A stretch of DNA of 64,000 bases from positions 248,001-312,000 of the forward strand of contig NZ_JARZHG010000001.1 in assembly GCF_029946505.1 (NCBI RefSeq), written 5' to 3'. Positions 47,352 to 57,477 of the stretch are shown in pieces. The position numbers and the translations under genes are program-made. The stretch is from Polyangium sp. y55x31. Its GTDB lineage: Bacteria; Myxococcota_A; Polyangia; Polyangiales; Polyangiaceae. Within the stretch, counting starts at the first letter, position 1. Each line of letters begins with the position of its first letter. The notes below the pieces were generated by a model. The model made no database searches. It was not told where the DNA came from and saw only the letters and a list, made by a program, of their open reading frames with translations.

Positions 47352-50117
47352 TCAACGTCGACGGCGGCGAAGAAGGAGGCCGATGCCGACGAGTGCGAGC
47401 CATCCGGCATTCCCCGAGGAGCGCGTGTCGACCGCGCATTGCACACCACCGCCACCGGGAGGGACATCCGCGCCGCCGCTTCCGCCGCCTATACCACCTG
47501 CACCACCTGCACCACCTGCACCGCCTGCGCCGCCCGCACCACCTGCTCCGCCAGCACCACCTGCTCCGCCAGCACCACCTGCTCCGCCAGCACCACCTGC
47601 TCCGCCCGCACCGCCTGCGCCGCCGCTTCCGCCTGCGCCTCCTACGCCGCCGCTTCCGCCTCCGCCGCCGCTTCCGCCGGCCCCACCCGCGCCGCCGCTG
47701 CCGCCGAGCGGATCCAAGAGCCTCGCATGGGCACGGCGCGCGCTGTACGGCGCCGGGGATACGTAGCGCGTGTACGCCACCAGCACCCTGCCCCCGCCCG
47801 GCGCGAGGGCCACGGCCCCCTCATGCTCCGGCGCCATCGACAGCGGGAAGCTCGCCCCCACGCTGCCCTGGGGATCGATCTTCGCGGCGTACAGATCGAG
47901 CGACCCGGGATCGGCCGCGTTCGTCAGCGCGTGCCAGGCGAGGACGTAATCCGTTCCGTCGAACGCCACCGCCGAGCTGTCGAAATCGGCGCCCATGCCG
48001 GCGACGAGGACGCCCTGCGGATCGAGGATCTGTCCCGCGGGGTCGACGCGCCCCGCCCGCACCTCGTTGCCCTGGTGCCAGACGACGAGGTGATTTCCAG
48101 CGCCCCCGCCGCTGACCTGCGCGGACCGAACGGAGTCGCCCCCCGAGACGATGGTGAGATCCGCGCTGTCGAGCAACGTGCCCAGGGTGTCGACACGGCG
48201 CCCCCACACGCCGTTGTCCTGGTGCCAGACGACGAGGTAGTTCGTCCCGTTGTAGGCGACCTGCGCCTGCTGGGGATAGTGATGCTGATCGGCCAGCCCC
48301 AGCACCGGCGCGACCGGGAGCAGGTCGTGGTCGAGCAGCACGCCGGAGAGGCCGATATTCTCGAGCTCGCAGCCGTTGGCGAAGACCAGCGTGCGAACGC
48401 CGTCGCTCGCGGCCGTCGCCCTCAGCCGGTTGAAACCCTGGCCGCAGAGCGGGATCTGCACCGGGGTCGCGTCGAGCAGGGCGCCCTGGGGGCTCACGCG
48501 CACGGCCTGATAGGGGTTATCGTTGTCGATGTACTTGCGCACGAAGATCACCACGAAGTTCGCGCCGTCGAAGACCACGGTGGCCTCGTCGAAGGGCAGG
48601 CCCGTGATCGCGATCGGCGTGGCGTCGAGGACCTGCCCCGAAGGCCCCACGCGCACCCCGTAGAGGCCTTGGCCGTCGATGTTCGGCTCGCGCGAATCGC
48701 TCCAGATGACGAAGGAGGTCTGCCCGTCCGAGGCCGCGCCGAGCACCTCCTGCGCGTTGCCGTGCGTCGAGAAGGTCCGGGACTGCGTGTCGATCGGCGG
48801 GGCCATGCCCGAGCCGAAACGCCTGCCCACGACCGGCGTGCTGCTGGTCTCCGACGTCCACGTGGCCAGCACGCCCGCGCCGTCCGAGGCGAGGGCCACG
48901 TCCACGCCCGTGTCGGGCAGGAGCTGCACAGGCACCGTGAGCGTGCCGTCCTGCGCGAGGCGTGCATGCTCGACGCGCGTCCAGAAGTTTCCGCCATCAT
49001 CCGTGCCGTCGCGGCTCCACGCGATCCGCGTGCCCGCGCCGTCGGGGGCCACGTCGAGCCGGTTCATTTCTTCGAATTCGACGTACTCCGCCGCGACCAT
49101 GATCCCGCTGGGATCAACGACGGTGCCCTGCGGCGAGACGCGCGTGGCGAAGATCTGCTCCTCGCCCACGTCCCAGTCGAGGTTGTACCAGGCGACGACG
49201 TGGTTCTGGCCGTCGAAGCTCGTGGCCAGGTGGGGGGAGCGGCAGTCGGTGGCCGGGAGGGAGCTCACCGCGATGCCCCCCGGATCAAGCACGGTGCCCT
49301 GGGGCGTGATGCGCGCGCCGCGCACCGTGGCGTCGCCCGAGGAGGCGGCCCAGACGACGAAATGGTTCGTCCCGTCGAAGGAGACGTCGACCGGGCTGCA
49401 GACGTCGGCGGGCACGTAGATCCCGCCCGGATCGAGGACCGTCGCGTCGGGCGCGACGCGCGCATAATAGAAGCCGCCCATGGGATCGCTCTGGATCGCC
49501 ACGCGGCTCCAGGCGACGAAATAATGGGTCCCGTCGAAATCGACGGACGGAGGGCCCAAGAGCTCGAGCGGCATGCCTCCGATATCGAACCCGCCAGGGT
49601 CGAGCACGGCCCCGGCCTGGCTGACCCGCACGCCGCGGACCTTCCTGTTCTGCACGGTGACCACCAGGTAATTGGTCCCGTCGAAGGCGACCGCCGGGGA
49701 ATACGGCCAGCCGCTGTAGGGATCGCCGTACCAGTCGTCGAGCAGCCGAATGCCATACGGATCGAGCACCGTGCCGTCCTGCGCGACGCGCGTGCCGTAG
49801 AGGATCGGGCGGGAGGTGCGCAGGTCCGACCAGGCGAGCAGCCATTGCCCACCGCCGAACGCGGCCTGCGCTCTCGATCCCGGCGCGGCCGTGAGGACGG
49901 GGGTCGTGTCGAGCGGAACCTCGGGGAGGAGAACGAAGTTCTGCGCATGGGTGGGTACACGCGGCGCGTCGAGGACGTCGTCGGAAAGACGCCCCGCCGA
50001 GGGCGTGGCGGAGTTCTCGGAGGAGCCGCAAGCCGTGAGCAGGCCGAGCAGGGGGACGAGGGCGCGGAGGTATACGGAGGACGCGCTTCGCGAGCGCCGG
50101 AGCCTAAGCAGGTTCAT
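47352..50117 (-). CDS. Lipid-anchored propeller-like surface protein with GGA linker and MYXO-CTERM tail
   Basis: A 921-residue protein with a lipobox (LTAC, Cys30). A long series of blade-like repeats follows, each with VAFDGTNYLVV or a variant and a GVRVSQAGAVLDPGG partner (about 60-790). Then comes a Gly-Gly-Ala/Ser linker of about 80 residues and a MYXO-CTERM tag ending CAVDTRSSGNAGWLALVGIG followed by LLLRRRRR. Having both an N-terminal lipid anchor and a C-terminal sorting tag is odd. The tail is nearly identical to that of the kelch protein at 53251. A sugar- or peptide-binding role is possible, but nothing catalytic is visible. Confidence 0.8.
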   Translation of the reverse strand: MNLLRLRRSRSASSVYLRALVPLLGLLTACGSSENSATPSAGRLSDDVLDAPRVPTHAQNFVLLPEVPLDTTPVLTAAPGSRAQAAFGGGQWLLAWSDLRTSRPILYGTRVAQDGTVLDPYGIRLLDDWYGDPYSGWPYSPAVAFDGTNYLVVTVQNRKVRGVRVSQAGAVLDPGGFDIGGMPLELLGPPSVDFDGTHYFVAWSRVAIQSDPMGGFYYARVAPDATVLDPGGIYVPADVCSPVDVSFDGTNHFVVWAASSGDATVRGARITPQGTVLDPGGIAVSSLPATDCRSPHLATSFDGQNHVVAWYNLDWDVGEEQIFATRVSPQGTVVDPSGIMVAAEYVEFEEMNRLDVAPDGAGTRIAWSRDGTDDGGNFWTRVEHARLAQDGTLTVPVQLLPDTGVDVALASDGAGVLATWTSETSSTPVVGRRFGSGMAPPIDTQSRTFSTHGNAQEVLGAASDGQTSFVIWSDSREPNIDGQGLYGVRVGPSGQVLDATPIAITGLPFDEATVVFDGANFVVIFVRKYIDNDNPYQAVRVSPQGALLDATPVQIPLCGQGFNRLRATAASDGVRTLVFANGCELENIGLSGVLLDHDLLPVAPVLGLADQHHYPQQAQVAYNGTNYLVVWHQDNGVWGRRVDTLGTLLDSADLTIVSGGDSVRSAQVSGGGAGNHLVVWHQGNEVRAGRVDPAGQILDPQGVLVAGMGADFDSSAVAFDGTDYVLAWHALTNAADPGSLDLYAAKIDPQGSVGASFPLSMAPEHEGAVALAPGGGRVLVAYTRYVSPAPYSARRAHARLLDPLGGSGGAGGAGGSGGGGGSGGVGGAGGSGGAGGAGGAGGAGGAGGAGGAGGAGGAGGAGGAGGAGGAGGAGGIGGGSGGADVPPGGGGVQCAVDTRSSGNAGWLALVGIGLLLRRRRR

Positions 50118-50206
50118 GGGCGCGACCCTACCAAGAATCGCTCTCCTGCTGAAAGAACCGGGCCCGCCGCATTCATGCTATGCCCCGGTGGACGCGAGGC
50201 GCGTGG

Positions 50207-50300
50207 TAGCACGGACGGGTCGCCGTGCTGGAGTGGTGTCGACGAAGCCGCCGAGCCGGCTGATGATCTTCTGCCAGATGCCCGGGTGTATGGTGGCTGA
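50207..50300 (-). pseudogene. Degenerate fragment of the family at 37791
   Basis: On the minus strand the reading HPGIWQKIISRLGGFVDTT continues in another frame as LQHGDPSVL. This matches ISRIGGFLDATIQHGDPSV of the intact protein with a frameshift in the middle. The nucleotide match GCACGGAYGGGTCGCCGTGCTG is nearly perfect. The flanks in the 276-bp gap (50118-50393) do not match the intact gene, so only a short decayed piece remains. Confidence 0.6.
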
Positions 50301-50393
50301 TCGATGGTCTCTGGGCGGCCGAAGGTGTCGGCATCGTCGGCGGCGCGCCGAAGTGCTGCAAGACGTATTCCGGACAGACGGGCGCGACGGGGG

Positions 50394-50957
50394 CTAGTTC
50401 GACCGCACGCGATAGCGAAGGTGGACGACCCCGTTAGCGAATCGGTGTTCGTCGAGGAGCGCAAGGTCGATGCGCCCGTGGGTCGGCAGCGCCGGGTTAC
50501 GCCCGCCGAGAATGACGGGCCAAACGATCAGATGGCACTCATCGACCAATCCGGCTTCGAGTGCCTGTGCCGCAAGGTTCGGCCCTCCGACGAGCACATC
50601 GCTGGGAGCAGCCGCCAACATGTCGCGCACGGCGCCCGGATCGAAGCGGCGTTCGAGCCGGGTCTTGGCCGTGGACACTGTGGTCATGCTCGTGGAGTAG
50701 ACAACCTTGTCTGCCGCTTGCCAGACGCTCGCGAAGGCGCTCATGAGGTCCGACCGCGCCGCCAGCGAGGCGTCGGTTTCCCACACGGCCATCGTGTCGT
50801 ACATGCGCCGCCCATAGAGGTAAGTGCCGGCCGACCGCATGAGGTCGGTCGTGAACGCGAATACCGCTTCGTCAAATTTGGCCCAGTCGAAGGCGCCGGT
50901 GTCATCCTCGGTGTAGCCGTCGAGTGACATGTTCGATGCGTAGATCAGCTTTGCCAT
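50394..50957 (-). CDS. Dihydrofolate reductase/RibD C-terminal-like protein
   Basis: A 187-residue protein of the DHFR/RibD superfamily. AKLIYASNMSLDGYTED starts the fold, YLYGRRMYDTM is the conserved G-R-x-T/M-Y turn, VVYSTSM lies on a core strand, and DVLVGGPNLAAQALEAGLVDECHLIVWPVILGGRN (about 118-152) is the nucleotide-binding and C-terminal signature. Usually it uses NADPH to reduce an unknown substrate; these orphan paralogues are not involved in folate or riboflavin synthesis. No neighbour suggests a pathway. Confidence 0.88.
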   Translation of the reverse strand: MAKLIYASNMSLDGYTEDDTGAFDWAKFDEAVFAFTTDLMRSAGTYLYGRRMYDTMAVWETDASLAARSDLMSAFASVWQAADKVVYSTSMTTVSTAKTRLERRFDPGAVRDMLAAAPSDVLVGGPNLAAQALEAGLVDECHLIVWPVILGGRNPALPTHGRIDLALLDEHRFANGVVHLRYRVRSN

Positions 50958-51056
50958 GGCTCCCTGAATTTCCTAGCTCTCTACGATCAGGTCAAGCGTG
51001 AGTTCGGGATTGGCGCTCTGGATACGGCGGGCGCTCCGCAGGAAGACGCGCGGCCG

Positions 51057-51811
<755 letters not shown>

Positions 51812-51828
<17 letters not shown>

Positions 51829-51950
51829 CCATGCAGGATTGCTGCATGCCCACCTGCGCCTGGAAGAACAACGTCAAGAGCCCGACCGTGGACGGTTATG
51901 ACTCGTTCTATTCGTGCCGGAGCGACGGCAAACCGGTCGTGAAACAATAA
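51812..51950 (+). pseudogene. GH45-like (endoglucanase/expansin-like) N-terminal fragment
   Basis: In the frame ending at 51950 the peptide MQDCCMPTCAWKNNVKSPTV, then DGYDSFYSCRSDGKPVVKQ and a stop, matches the N-terminal pattern of GH45 cellulases and related expansins (DCC.P.CAW ... SC...G.P). A full domain would be about 200 residues, but only about 45 remain. It lies 110 bp before a GH5 cellulase gene. It may be the relic of a GH45 gene that was cut by recombination with the gene to its left. Confidence 0.5.
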
Positions 51951-52059
51951 ACGAAGGACAACGGCGCCCGGCGGAGCACCACGGGTTCAGGGTGTTTCCG
52001 CGCGGTGTGTCTTGCAGCCCGCCGCGGATCAGGGCAGCGTGGCGGTCGGAGGCGATTCG

Positions 52060-53187
52060 ATGCGCGCGCTGTGGCCTACGCTGTTGTGGATTCCCCTGGT
52101 TTCCGGCTGCATCCCGCGGGGCTCGGCCCGGGACATCACGCCGAACCCCGCCGGCGTCGCGCAGTCCGCGCCGTTCGAGGGCTTCCGGCGCGGCATCAAC
52201 CTGGGCAACGCCCTCGACGCGCCGAACGAGGGCGCGTGGGGGGTGACGCTCGACGAGCGCCATTTCGAGATGGCGGCCGCCGCGGGCCTGGATCACATCC
52301 GGCTGCCGGTGCGCTTCAGCGCGCACGCCCAGGTGAGCGCGCCGTTCACCGTGGACGCGGCGTTCCTGGAGCGCGTCGACTGGGCGCTCGATCGGGCGGC
52401 GGCGCGGGGCCTGTCGGTGATCGTCGATTTCCACCACTACGAGGAGCTGATGAAGGAACCGGCCGCGCACACGGCGCGGTTCCTGGGGATCTGGACGCAG
52501 CTCGCCGAGCGCTACGCGAATCGCCCCCCCAGCGTGGTGTTCGAGCTGCTCAACGAGCCCAACGGAAACTTGAACGCCGACATCGTCAACGAGATCTCCA
52601 ACAAGGCCATTGCCATCATCCGCGCGAGAAACCCCACGCGGCGGATCATCGTCGACGGGTACTTCTGGGCCTCGGCCGATTGGCTGGACGAGCTCACGCT
52701 GCCCAAGGACGACCCCCACCTGATCCCCACGTTCCACATGTACCAGCCCATTCTCTTCACGCACCAGGGCGCGCCGTGGATGGCCCCGGAATACGGCACG
52801 ACCGGGATCGTCTTCCCCGGCCCGCCGGCCGCGCCGCTCACGCCCGTCTTGGCGGCGCAGCAGGTGGGCTGGGTGAACGATTGGTTCAGCCGCTACAATA
52901 CGCTGCCCCTGTCGCAGAATCCCAACGGGCCGGCCGGTGTGCGGGCCGAGTTCGAGAAGGTGGACCGCTACATCCAGGCCACCGGGCGCCGGGTGTACAT
53001 GGGCGAGTTCGGCTGCATCGACAACGCGGATCAGCCATCGCGCGCGACGTATGTGCGCCTGATCCGGCGCGAGGCCGAGCTGCGCGGCATTGCCTGGGCA
53101 TACTGGGACGACGGGGGCACCATGAAGGCGATGGACGTGAAGACCGGGAACTGGGTCACATACCTGCAGGATGCGCTCTTGCGCTGA
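52060..53187 (+). CDS. GH5-type cellulase (endoglucanase), lipoprotein
   Basis: A 375-residue glycoside hydrolase; GGAGG lies 7 nt before the ATG. Lipobox LVSGC (Cys16). GH5 motifs in order: FRRGINLGNALDAP (about 41-54), DHIRLPVRF, VIVDFHHYEEL, catalytic acid/base Glu166 in FELLNEPNG and nucleophile Glu316 in YMGEFGC. The protein should cut beta-1,4-glucans (cellulose or a related glucan) with retention, from the cell surface. It has no carbohydrate-binding module. The upstream GH45-like fragment suggests a former cellulase cluster. Confidence 0.92.
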   Translation: MRALWPTLLWIPLVSGCIPRGSARDITPNPAGVAQSAPFEGFRRGINLGNALDAPNEGAWGVTLDERHFEMAAAAGLDHIRLPVRFSAHAQVSAPFTVDAAFLERVDWALDRAAARGLSVIVDFHHYEELMKEPAAHTARFLGIWTQLAERYANRPPSVVFELLNEPNGNLNADIVNEISNKAIAIIRARNPTRRIIVDGYFWASADWLDELTLPKDDPHLIPTFHMYQPILFTHQGAPWMAPEYGTTGIVFPGPPAAPLTPVLAAQQVGWVNDWFSRYNTLPLSQNPNGPAGVRAEFEKVDRYIQATGRRVYMGEFGCIDNADQPSRATYVRLIRREAELRGIAWAYWDDGGTMKAMDVKTGNWVTYLQDALLR

Positions 53188-53250
53188 CGCTCGTGCGGCC
53201 CGGGAGCAGGAGCGCCATCGCCTTCTGCACCGAGAGGGATTGCCGAAACG

Positions 53251-54861
53251 TCAACGGCGACGGCGGCGAAGGAGGAGGCCGACGCCGACGAGCGCGAACC
53301 ACCCGGCATTCCCGGAGGAGCGCGTGTCGACCGCGCATTGCGCGCCGCCGCCACCGGGAGGAATGTCCACGCCGCCGCTTCCGCCGCCTATACCACCAGC
53401 ACCACCCGAGCCGCCAGCTCCACCTGCGCCGCCGGCGCCGCCAGCACCACCCGAGCCGCCAATTCCACCCGAGCCGCCAACTCCACCCGCGCCGCCGGCG
53501 CCGCCTGCTCCACCTGCGCCGCCTGCTCCACCTGCGCCGCCGGCTCCACCTGCGCCGCCGGCTCCACCTGCGCCGCCGGCTCCACCTGCGCCGCCGGCTC
53601 CCCCCTCACCGCCCGCGCCGCCGGCCCCACCGGCTCCGCCAGCTCCGCCTGCTCCACTCCCACTGCCATCCACGCACACGCCGCCCATGCAATCGCCGCT
53701 CGCGCATTCATCGCCGATCACACACGAAGCGCCGAGCGCGGCATTGCCGAGCGGGTAGAGCTCCACACTCGCCACGCTCGGATCGGAGAACAGAACACTC
53801 GTCTGTCCGCCGGCCACGAGCAGACCGTGCCCCGGCACGAACGTGGCCGTGTGCCGCCAGCGCTGCCCCGCCATGGGCGGCAGCAACGTCCACGTCCCCG
53901 TCATGGGATCATACACCTCCACCGACGTGAGCGCCGCGCTGCCACTATTGCCGACGCCGCCGGTGACGATCACGCGCCCGCTCGGCAGCACCGTCATCGT
54001 ATGCCCCCACCTCGCCTCGTTCATCGGCCCGACCTCGACCCACGTATTCGCGGCCGGGTCATGGACTTCTGCCGTCGCCGTGGTCGGAAGGCCTCCCGCG
54101 ACGAGCACCTGGCCGTCCGGCAAGAGCGCGGCCGTGTGCCGCTGGCGAGCCGTGTGCATCGGCGCCACGAGCGTCCACGTGTCGGTCGTGGCGTCGTAGA
54201 CCTCGGCCTCGGCCCTGGTCGATTGAACGTCATCGCCTTCGTCGCTCGGCACCCACGCCCAGCCGCCCGCGACGAGCACGCGCCCGGAAGGCAACGTCGT
54301 CGCCGTATGGCTCGCGCGGCCTTGATGCAGGTTCCGAGCGAGCAGGGTTTGACCCATGCGATCATAACGGAGCGAGTCCTTCCACGTGTCGAAGTCGGCG
54401 AATCCACCCGTGAGGAGCACATCGCCGTCCGGGAGCACGCTGAGCGTCGGGTCGGTGCGAAAGGTCTGCGCGAGCAGGGGTTCCTCGGTCCAGGTATCGC
54501 TCACGGGGTCGTACGTCTGGACCTGGTCGATGTCGCGGAGCAGCCACAAGCCATCCGGGAGCAGGGCCGCCGTCACGAAATACATCGAAGGCGCGGGGTT
54601 TCGCGGCGTCCACGTCCCGGTGGCCAGATCGAGCGCCTCGAGCAGGGTGGGATCCCCCGGGCCCGGGTCCCCGCCGGCGGCGATCACGCCAATCCCCGGG
54701 AAGAACGTTGCCGCATGACCGTGGCGGGTCACGCCCATGTCCGGCAGGCCCTGCCAGAGCGCCGAGGCGGGGCCCTCGGGCGGCGCGGCGAGCGCAGGGG
54801 ACGAAACGAGCGAAAGGACAAGGGGCGCGATGCAAGCAATGAAGGGTTTACGATGGTGCAT
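53251..54861 (-). CDS. Kelch-repeat secreted protein with GGA linker and MYXO-CTERM tail
   Basis: A 536-residue protein with signal peptide (about 1-25, PALA-APP); GGGGAGA precedes the ATG at 54861. Kelch repeats (about 35-370) carry the signature LPSGRVLVAGG, AEVYDATTDTWTLVAPM and LPDGQVLVAGGLPTTATAEV. A short Cys-rich stretch CVIGDECASGDCMGGVCV comes next, then a Gly/Ala/Ser linker (about 415-500) and the tag CAVDTRSSGNAGWFALVGVG with LLLRRRRR. Galactose-oxidase-type propellers bind sugars, but the copper ligands are not evident. The last 130 bp of the gene closely match those of the gene at 47352. Confidence 0.85.
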   Translation of the reverse strand: MHHRKPFIACIAPLVLSLVSSPALAAPPEGPASALWQGLPDMGVTRHGHAATFFPGIGVIAAGGDPGPGDPTLLEALDLATGTWTPRNPAPSMYFVTAALLPDGLWLLRDIDQVQTYDPVSDTWTEEPLLAQTFRTDPTLSVLPDGDVLLTGGFADFDTWKDSLRYDRMGQTLLARNLHQGRASHTATTLPSGRVLVAGGWAWVPSDEGDDVQSTRAEAEVYDATTDTWTLVAPMHTARQRHTAALLPDGQVLVAGGLPTTATAEVHDPAANTWVEVGPMNEARWGHTMTVLPSGRVIVTGGVGNSGSAALTSVEVYDPMTGTWTLLPPMAGQRWRHTATFVPGHGLLVAGGQTSVLFSDPSVASVELYPLGNAALGASCVIGDECASGDCMGGVCVDGSGSGAGGAGGAGGAGGAGGEGGAGGAGGAGGAGGAGGAGGAGGAGGAGGAGGAGGAGGAGGVGGSGGIGGSGGAGGAGGAGGAGGSGGAGGIGGGSGGVDIPPGGGGAQCAVDTRSSGNAGWFALVGVGLLLRRRRR

Positions 54862-55017
54862 GGATCTCCCCATGGATGTCGAGATAAGCCCCCCCGTTCC
54901 TGGTACGACGAGCGGCCACCGTGCATGGGCCAGGTGAGGACGTCAACACGAGAGCAAGCAAAAGCAGAAGCTTCCCCCTTGCCTTCCCCGAGAATCCCTG
55001 CTGCTCTCCCCGCCCTC

Positions 55018-55767
55018 ATGCCCGGCCGCACCTTCGCCATCGGCGACATCCACGGCGATATCGACGCCCTCCTCCGCCTCCTCGGCACCCTGCCCCCGCT
55101 CGACGCCGCCGACACCCTCGTCTTCGTCGGCGATTACCTCGATCGCGGCCCCCGCTCGGCCGACGTCATCGCCCTCCTCCGCGCGCTCCCCTCCCAGACC
55201 CCCGCGAAGGTCGTCACCCTCCGCGGCAATCACGAGGACGGCTGGCTCCGCGTCCTCGAGCGTGGCTGGCCCGAATTCGTCATTCCGGCGCCGAACGGCT
55301 GCCTCGCCACGCTGCGCTCCTTCCTCGGCAGGCCGCCGCCGGCCGAGGGCGAGGGCATGGCCGACGACGAGGTCGAGCCGCTCTTCAAAGGCACGTTTTT
55401 CCCGCCGGACGTCGTCGAATGGATGCAGGCGCTCCCGTACTGGTACGAGGACGAGCACGCCATTTACGTGCACGCGGCCCTGCCGAAGGGACCGAACGGC
55501 TTCGAGCACCCGTCCACCACGCAAAAGAAGCTCGCGATGCTCTGGTGCCGCGACGACGACTTCGTGCGCGAGTACCGCGGCAAGCTCGTCATTTTCGGGC
55601 ACACGGCCACGAAATACCTCCCGCCCGAGCTCTCGGACTACACGCCCGAGGACAAGGAGGACGCGTGGGTCGGCCCTTGCGTGATCGGGATCGACACGCG
55701 CTGCGGCAAGGGTGGGTATCTGACGTGCGTGGAATTGCCGTCGGGGCAGGTGTACGAGTCGCGCTGA
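55018..55767 (+). CDS. Ser/Thr protein phosphatase, PP2A/ApaH-like metallophosphatase
   Basis: A 249-residue enzyme with all metal and phosphate ligands: GDIHGD (about 8-13), GDYLDRGP (about 37-44), GNHE (about 70-73), and later His residues in YVHAALPKGPN and FGHTA. The set GDxHG-GDxxDRG-GNHE is that of the PPP family and matches the bacterial PrpA/PrpB phosphoprotein phosphatases. It would act on phosphoserine/threonine (a natural partner of the many kinases in this lineage) or on a dinucleotide polyphosphate. The stop is 1 bp from the stop of the convergent carboxylesterase. Confidence 0.9.
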   Translation: MPGRTFAIGDIHGDIDALLRLLGTLPPLDAADTLVFVGDYLDRGPRSADVIALLRALPSQTPAKVVTLRGNHEDGWLRVLERGWPEFVIPAPNGCLATLRSFLGRPPPAEGEGMADDEVEPLFKGTFFPPDVVEWMQALPYWYEDEHAIYVHAALPKGPNGFEHPSTTQKKLAMLWCRDDDFVREYRGKLVIFGHTATKYLPPELSDYTPEDKEDAWVGPCVIGIDTRCGKGGYLTCVELPSGQVYESR

Positions 55768-55768
55768 A

Positions 55769-57460
55769 TCAGGGGGCGGAGACGATCTGCTCCCAGGCGT
55801 CGCACTGGGCTTTGCGTACGCCCTCACCGCTCGAAATGGGCGTGTCGAGCACGATGTGCGTGTCCTTCTGCGCGTCGTATTGCGGCCACGGCGCGGCGCC
55901 GCTGCCGTTCGGATCACCCGTCGCGCCGAACCGCCCCCAGTAGCCCATCATCGCGTCGGAGAGCGCGACGTCCTCGGCCGCGGGCGTGAAGAGCGGGATG
56001 TCGGTCAGCGTGTGGAAGACGTAGAGCAGCTCGATCGCGTGGGCCGCCGGGCTCTCGCCTTGCGCCGTCTTTGCCCGTTGCGTGAAGAAGTACCGGTAGA
56101 CGGGCTCGCTCTGGCTCCCCGCGACCGCGCGCGCGATGCTCCGGTTCGGGCAGTTGAAGCGCAGATCCGAATACAACGCGACGAGCGCGTCCTGGGGCGT
56201 CGGGTAATCGCCGACCGGATACGCGGCGAGGACCTGGGGCGCGAGCGGGCCGAACGATTGGTTGACGACGGCCTCGTATTGCGCCGGCGTGGTGACCTCG
56301 ATGGCCATCCCTTTCGCGAGCTCGTCGCCGTTCGTGCCGATCACGAGCGGCACGTGGTTGTGCTCGCCCGCGGAGAACGTGGCCAGCGTCGCCTTGGGCA
56401 GGACGTACCCGTCGATCACGGGGCCGTACTTCCCGGCATCCGCGCCGACCGAGACGCTGCCGATCCCGATCGAGCCCGGCAGCTCCGTGAGCAGCTCCGC
56501 CGCCGTCTTGCCTCGCAGGCAAGCGAGTTTGTCCGCCGCGCTCCCGCAGGACGATTCCGCGACGCGCTCGCTCATCGCCGCCTCGGCGTCCTCTTTCGGC
56601 GTCGACGTCGTGCCCCCGCTCTCGGCGAGCGCCGCGGAGAAGAGGCCTTTCGCGAGCGGCGAGGCCATGAGCGTGAGCGTGTCGAGCGCGCCCGCGGATT
56701 CGCCGAACAAGAGGACCCGCTTGGGATCCCCGCCGAACGCGGCGATGTTCTTCTGGACCCATTTCAGCGCGGCGATCTGATCCTGCAGGCCGTAATTGCC
56801 CGACGCCTTGTTCGGCGACTCCGCGGCGAGCTCGGGCAACGCGAGGAAGCCGAGAGCGCCGAGGCGATAGTTGATCGTCACGACCACGGCCTTCTGCGAT
56901 TCGGCGAGGTCCTGGCCATTGTAGATCGGGGCGCCGCCGGCGAGGGTCTCGCTGCTTCCGCCCTGGATGTTGCCGCCGCCGTGCACGAAAAACAGGACCG
57001 GCAAGGGCGCGCTGTCCGCCGTGACGTCGGGGGCCCAGACGTTGAGGGAGAGACAATCCTCGTCGCCGGTGGGCGCCTTGGTCTTTTCGTCGATCTGCGG
57101 GCATTTCGCGCCGAACGCGCTCGCGTCCCGCACACCTTCCCAGCAGGCGGCGAGCTCGGGCGGCTTCCAGCGAAGGTCCCCCGTGGGCGGCGCGGCGTAC
57201 GGAATGCCGAGGTACACCCAGCTCGCGCCTTCCAGGCTGCCGCGGACGAGGCCGCTGTCCGTGGCGACGATTCCAGGATCCGAGGGTGTCTCGACGACGC
57301 AACGAGCAGAGTCGCCGCCGCTGCCACCGTTGCCGCCGTTGCCGCCGCCGCCACCGCTGCCGCCGCTGCCGCTGCTGCTTTCGCCGCCGCCGCAGGCGAC
57401 GAGGGCGGCCGCGAGCGGGGCGCAGAGGGCCCAGGCCGAACGTCGTTTGCCGATTTTCAT
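55769..57460 (-). CDS. Type B carboxylesterase (lipoprotein)
   Basis: A 563-residue alpha/beta hydrolase; lipobox LVAC (Cys23), then a Gly/Ser/Asn linker. The esterase domain has GIPYAAPPTGDLRWKPP, the EDCLSLNVWAP stretch, the oxyanion hole FFVHGGGNIQGG, the nucleophile elbow FGESAGALDTL and the His region HAIELLYVFHTL (catalytic His in HAIE). These marks are those of the carboxylesterase type B/acetylcholinesterase family. The start has AAGGAG 7 nt upstream. It is preceded by the heme c/copper lipoprotein with a 17-bp gap, on the same strand. Substrate unknown. Confidence 0.93.
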   Translation of the reverse strand: MKIGKRRSAWALCAPLAAALVACGGGESSSGSGGSGGGGGNGGNGGSGGDSARCVVETPSDPGIVATDSGLVRGSLEGASWVYLGIPYAAPPTGDLRWKPPELAACWEGVRDASAFGAKCPQIDEKTKAPTGDEDCLSLNVWAPDVTADSAPLPVLFFVHGGGNIQGGSSETLAGGAPIYNGQDLAESQKAVVVTINYRLGALGFLALPELAAESPNKASGNYGLQDQIAALKWVQKNIAAFGGDPKRVLLFGESAGALDTLTLMASPLAKGLFSAALAESGGTTSTPKEDAEAAMSERVAESSCGSAADKLACLRGKTAAELLTELPGSIGIGSVSVGADAGKYGPVIDGYVLPKATLATFSAGEHNHVPLVIGTNGDELAKGMAIEVTTPAQYEAVVNQSFGPLAPQVLAAYPVGDYPTPQDALVALYSDLRFNCPNRSIARAVAGSQSEPVYRYFFTQRAKTAQGESPAAHAIELLYVFHTLTDIPLFTPAAEDVALSDAMMGYWGRFGATGDPNGSGAAPWPQYDAQKDTHIVLDTPISSGEGVRKAQCDAWEQIVSAP

Positions 57461-57477
57461 CGCGGGCTCCTTCTTTC

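Noticed and set aside
54862-55017. A long plus-strand protein joining the kelch antisense frame to the phosphatase
   Set aside because: Only the part from ATG 55018 has phosphatase motifs; the upstream part is antisense to the kelch gene.
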